Position numbers and translations under genes: made by a program. Positions 61,999 to 64,000 of a stretch of DNA of 64,000 nucleotides are shown here, piece after piece. Below the pieces are notes generated by a model. That model did not search any database and was not told the DNA's origin. It was given only the letters and a program-made list of their open reading frames with translations. Numbering within the stretch: position 1 is the stretch's first letter; every line of letters starts with the position of its first letter. The DNA is from Streptomyces sp. TP-A0356 (GTDB lineage: Bacteria; Actinomycetota; Actinomycetes; Streptomycetales; Streptomycetaceae), in NCBI RefSeq assembly GCF_001417775.1, contig NZ_BBZJ01000026.1:61752-125751 (forward strand), read 5' to 3'.

Positions 61999-63383
61999 GC
62001 GAGCTCGCGACCATGGACTTCCATCCCCAGCCCCACGCCGGCGAAGCCCGGCCCTGGGCGTTCCCGGCCCCCGAGCGCGGCACGCTGGACAACGGCCTGA
62101 CCGTGCTGCGCTGCCACCGTCCCGGCCAGCAGGTCGTCGCCGTCGAGGTGCTTCTCGACGCGCCCCTGGACGCGGAGCCGGCCGGCCTCGACGGCGTCGC
62201 CACGATCATGGCGCGCGCCTTCTCCGAGGGCACCGACAAGCACTCCGCCGAGGAGTTCGCCGCCGAACTGGAGCGTTGCGGTGCCACTCTCGACTCGCAC
62301 GCCGACCACCCCGGCGTCCGCCTCTCCCTCGAAGTGCCCGTCTCCCGCCTCCCCAAGGCGCTCGGGCTGCTCGCCGACGCCCTGAGGTCGCCGGCGTTCG
62401 AGGACAGCGAGGTGGAGCGGCTGGTGCGCAACCGCCTCGACGAGATCCCGCACGAGATGGCCAATCCGGCCCGGCGCGCCGCCAAGGAGCTCTCCAAGGA
62501 GCTGTTCCCGGCGTCCTCGCGCATGTCGCGCCCCCGCCAGGGCACCGAGGAGACGGTCGCGAACATCGACGCCGCGGCCGTCCGCGCCTTCTACGAGCGG
62601 CACGTACGCCCCGCGACGGCCTCCGCCGTCGTGGTGGGCGACCTCACCGGGATCGAACTCGACGAGCTTCTCGGGGAGACGCTGGGCGCCTGGACGGGTG
62701 CGCCCGCCAAGCCCCGCCCGGTGCCGCCGGTGACCGCCGACGACACCGGCCGCGTGATCATCGTGGACCGTCCCGGGGCCGTCCAGACGCAGCTGCTCAT
62801 CGGCCGCATCGGCGCCGACCGCCACGACCGTGTGTGGCCCGCCCAGGTGCTCGGCACCTATTGCCTCGGCGGCACCCTCACCTCCCGCCTGGACCGCGTC
62901 CTGCGCGAGGAGAAGGGCTACACCTACGGTGTGCGGGCGTTCGGCCAGGTGCTGCGTTCGGCGCCCGACGGCACGGGCGCCGCGATGCTGGCCATCAGCG
63001 GCTCCGTCGACACGCCGAACACCGGGCCAGCCCTCGACGACCTGTGCAAGGTGCTGCGCACCCTCGCCGCCGAGGGGCTGACGGACGCCGAGCGCGACAT
63101 CGCCGTGCAGAACCTGGTGGGCGTGGCCCCGCTCAAGTTCGAGACCGCGGCGGCCGTCGCGAGCACGCTCGCCGACCAGGTCGAACAGCACCTTCCGGAC
63201 GACTACCAGGCGACGCTCTATCAGGAGCTCGCCGCGACGGGCACGGTGGAGGCCACGGCCGCCGTCGTGAACGCGTTCCCGGTGGACCGTCTGGTGACCG
63301 TTCTGGTGGGCGACGCCTCCCAGATCCAGGAGCCCGTCAAGGCGCTCGGCATCGGTGAAGTGAGCGTCGTGACGGCCGAGTAG
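61995..63383 (+). CDS. M16-family non-catalytic partner subunit
   Basis: A 462-residue M16 protein without HxxEH at the corresponding place (IMARAFSEGTDKHSAEE). It keeps the C-terminal Arg/Tyr region LDRVLREEKGYTYGVRAFG, which contacts the substrate in M16 heterodimers. This division of labour is usual for M16B pairs. GTG 61995 overlaps the catalytic subunit stop. Confidence 0.93.
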   Translation: MSELATMDFHPQPHAGEARPWAFPAPERGTLDNGLTVLRCHRPGQQVVAVEVLLDAPLDAEPAGLDGVATIMARAFSEGTDKHSAEEFAAELERCGATLDSHADHPGVRLSLEVPVSRLPKALGLLADALRSPAFEDSEVERLVRNRLDEIPHEMANPARRAAKELSKELFPASSRMSRPRQGTEETVANIDAAAVRAFYERHVRPATASAVVVGDLTGIELDELLGETLGAWTGAPAKPRPVPPVTADDTGRVIIVDRPGAVQTQLLIGRIGADRHDRVWPAQVLGTYCLGGTLTSRLDRVLREEKGYTYGVRAFGQVLRSAPDGTGAAMLAISGSVDTPNTGPALDDLCKVLRTLAAEGLTDAERDIAVQNLVGVAPLKFETAAAVASTLADQVEQHLPDDYQATLYQELAATGTVEATAAVVNAFPVDRLVTVLVGDASQIQEPVKALGIGEVSVVTAE

Positions 63384-63422
63384 AGCGGTTCCGTACGCCG
63401 CGCGTGGCGGCGGCGTGCCGAG

Positions 63423-63452
63423 GGCCCCGGTGACTCTTCCGTCACCGGGGCC
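63423..63452 (+). terminator. Terminator of the M16 operon
   Basis: Twelve-base arms GGCCCCGGTGAC (63423-63434) and GTCACCGGGGCC (63441-63452) close a six-base loop 40 bases after the stop. Confidence 0.9.
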
Positions 63453-63532
63453 AGCCTCTTGGGCGTTTGTCCGTATTGCCACAGAGGTTGCCTCTCTGCC
63501 CTGTGGGATGCGCTACAAATGCCCCGATCGGT

Positions 63533-63562
63533 TTGGTGATCGAAACAGGGCCCTTCTAGCGT
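63533..63562 (+). promoter_or_regulatory. Promoter of the riboswitch-led transcript
   Basis: TTGGTG (63533-63538) and TAGCGT (63557-63562) have an 18-base spacer. Transcription would start near 63569, just upstream of the riboswitch. Confidence 0.55.
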
Positions 63563-63604
63563 CGTCCGGGCTGTCCGTCAGGCAGTGCGCCGCACCCGCG
63601 GCAC

Positions 63605-63785
63605 CGGACAGTCATCGCCGAGTCCCCGTACGGCGCGAGCCAGGGGAGCCGGGGACCCGCCCTCCTGTCGCCGCTTCGCGGCTGGAGGGGCCCAAGTTCC
63701 TGGGGTGAATCGGGCGTGAGCCCGTAGGAGACCTTCCTGCTCCGAACCCGTCAGCTAACCCGGTAGGCGAGAGGGAAGGAAAGGA
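63605..63785 (+). promoter_or_regulatory. c-di-AMP (ydaO/yuaA) riboswitch
   Basis: The leader has the family signatures in order: a GCGCGAGCCAGGGGAGCCGG stretch, GGGGTGAATCGGGC, GAGCCCGTAGGAGA, GCTAACCCGGTAGGCG and a purine-rich AGGGAAGGAAAGGA next to the ribosome site. The ligand is c-di-AMP. In streptomycetes it precedes cell-wall hydrolase genes such as rpfA and the swl family, so this one probably turns its gene down at high c-di-AMP. Confidence 0.92.
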
Positions 63786-63796
63786 CCAGCCACTTC

Positions 63797-64000
63797 ATGG
63801 CGTTCACCTGCGCCACCGGGAAGCACCGACGTCCCAGCCGTGCGAAGCGTACGACCACGAACGCCATGGGCGTCGCGGCGCTCACCACCACCGGCGTCAT
63901 CGGCACCCTGGCAGCCCCGGCGCTCGCCGCCGGCACCCCCGTAGAGCAGACCGGACTGATCCGGGCCGTCACCCTCGGCGACTCGGTCGCGGAGAAGATC
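63797..64000 (+). CDS. Secreted protein behind the riboswitch, probable cell-wall hydrolase (partial)
   Basis: Sixty-eight codons are visible before the window ends. A basic N-terminus (FTCATGKHRRPSRAKR), a hydrophobic core (NAMGVAALTTTGVIGTLAAP) and an ALAAG cleavage site form a signal peptide. The mature start is TPVEQTGLIRAVTLGDSVAEKI. The catalytic domain is beyond the window. Its riboswitch and signal suggest a muralytic enzyme, perhaps M23 or SwlA/B/C-like; this is inferred. ATG 63797 follows GGAAAGGA. Confidence 0.7.
   Translation, partial: MAFTCATGKHRRPSRAKRTTTNAMGVAALTTTGVIGTLAAPALAAGTPVEQTGLIRAVTLGDSVAEKI

Overview
The window reads as a chromosomal core segment of a Streptomyces species. 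It is about 70 percent G+C with strong third-position GC bias, and it carries whiH (sporulation GntR regulator) directly upstream of hrdB (principal sigma factor), the topoisomerase IV pair parE and parC, B12-dependent nrdJ with nrdR, lexA, and a c-di-AMP (ydaO-type) riboswitch ahead of a secreted protein. From memory the order follows the S. coelicolor chromosome around whiH and hrdB; I could not check this.

Layout. 0-5 kb: M1 peptidase, hflX behind a perfect SigR-type promoter, and a secreted trypsin-like lipoprotein. 5-10 kb: a compact NRPS-independent siderophore (NIS) operon of aminotransferase, IucA/IucC synthetase and IucB/MbtK-like acetyltransferase. 10-17.5 kb: DNA maintenance and dNTP supply (DinG/XPD-like helicase, lexA with an SOS box, nrdR-nrdJ with paired NrdR boxes). 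17.5-24.6 kb: TerD protein, a YdbC-like protein, histidine phosphatase with ADP-ribosylglycohydrolase, a divergent MFS exporter and TetR regulator sharing two near-identical operators, rnhB, and an uncharacterised protein. 25-31.5 kb: an unknown protein, a RecQ helicase fused to a phosphoribosyltransferase-like domain, a DUF4192 protein, and relic gene fragments (RecQ tail, carboxylesterase). 31.6-38.4 kb: NrtR-type Nudix regulator, fused ABC transporter, whiH, hrdB, secreted trypsin. 38.7-46.4 kb: a zinc-ribbon mini-protein, parE, a NarL-type two-component operon, and a DUF485/acetate-type symporter pair. 46.4-52.6 kb: a three-gene SsuABC/THI5-like ABC importer flanked by two CitB-type response regulators but only one CitA-type kinase. 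52.7-55.6 kb: an iron-box-preceded sucrase/ferredoxin-like protein, relics of an ATPase regulator and of a citrate synthase, and two small hypothetical proteins. 55.9-64 kb: COG0523 metal GTPase with a His/Asp/Gly repeat, parC, a repetitive 0.9-kb spacer, a paired M16 peptidase operon, then the c-di-AMP riboswitch and the start of a secreted (probably cell-wall hydrolase) gene.

The genes are mostly housekeeping and developmental. Strain-specific features are low-complexity tandem-repeat expansions inside three otherwise conserved enzymes and in several spacers, and decayed gene fragments. I see no insertion sequence, integrase, CRISPR array, rRNA or tRNA gene. The best leads are the minimal NIS siderophore operon, the iron box on the sucrase/ferredoxin-like gene, the one-kinase/two-regulator ABC locus beside a citrate synthase relic, and the RecQ-phosphoribosyltransferase fusion with its inverted relic.
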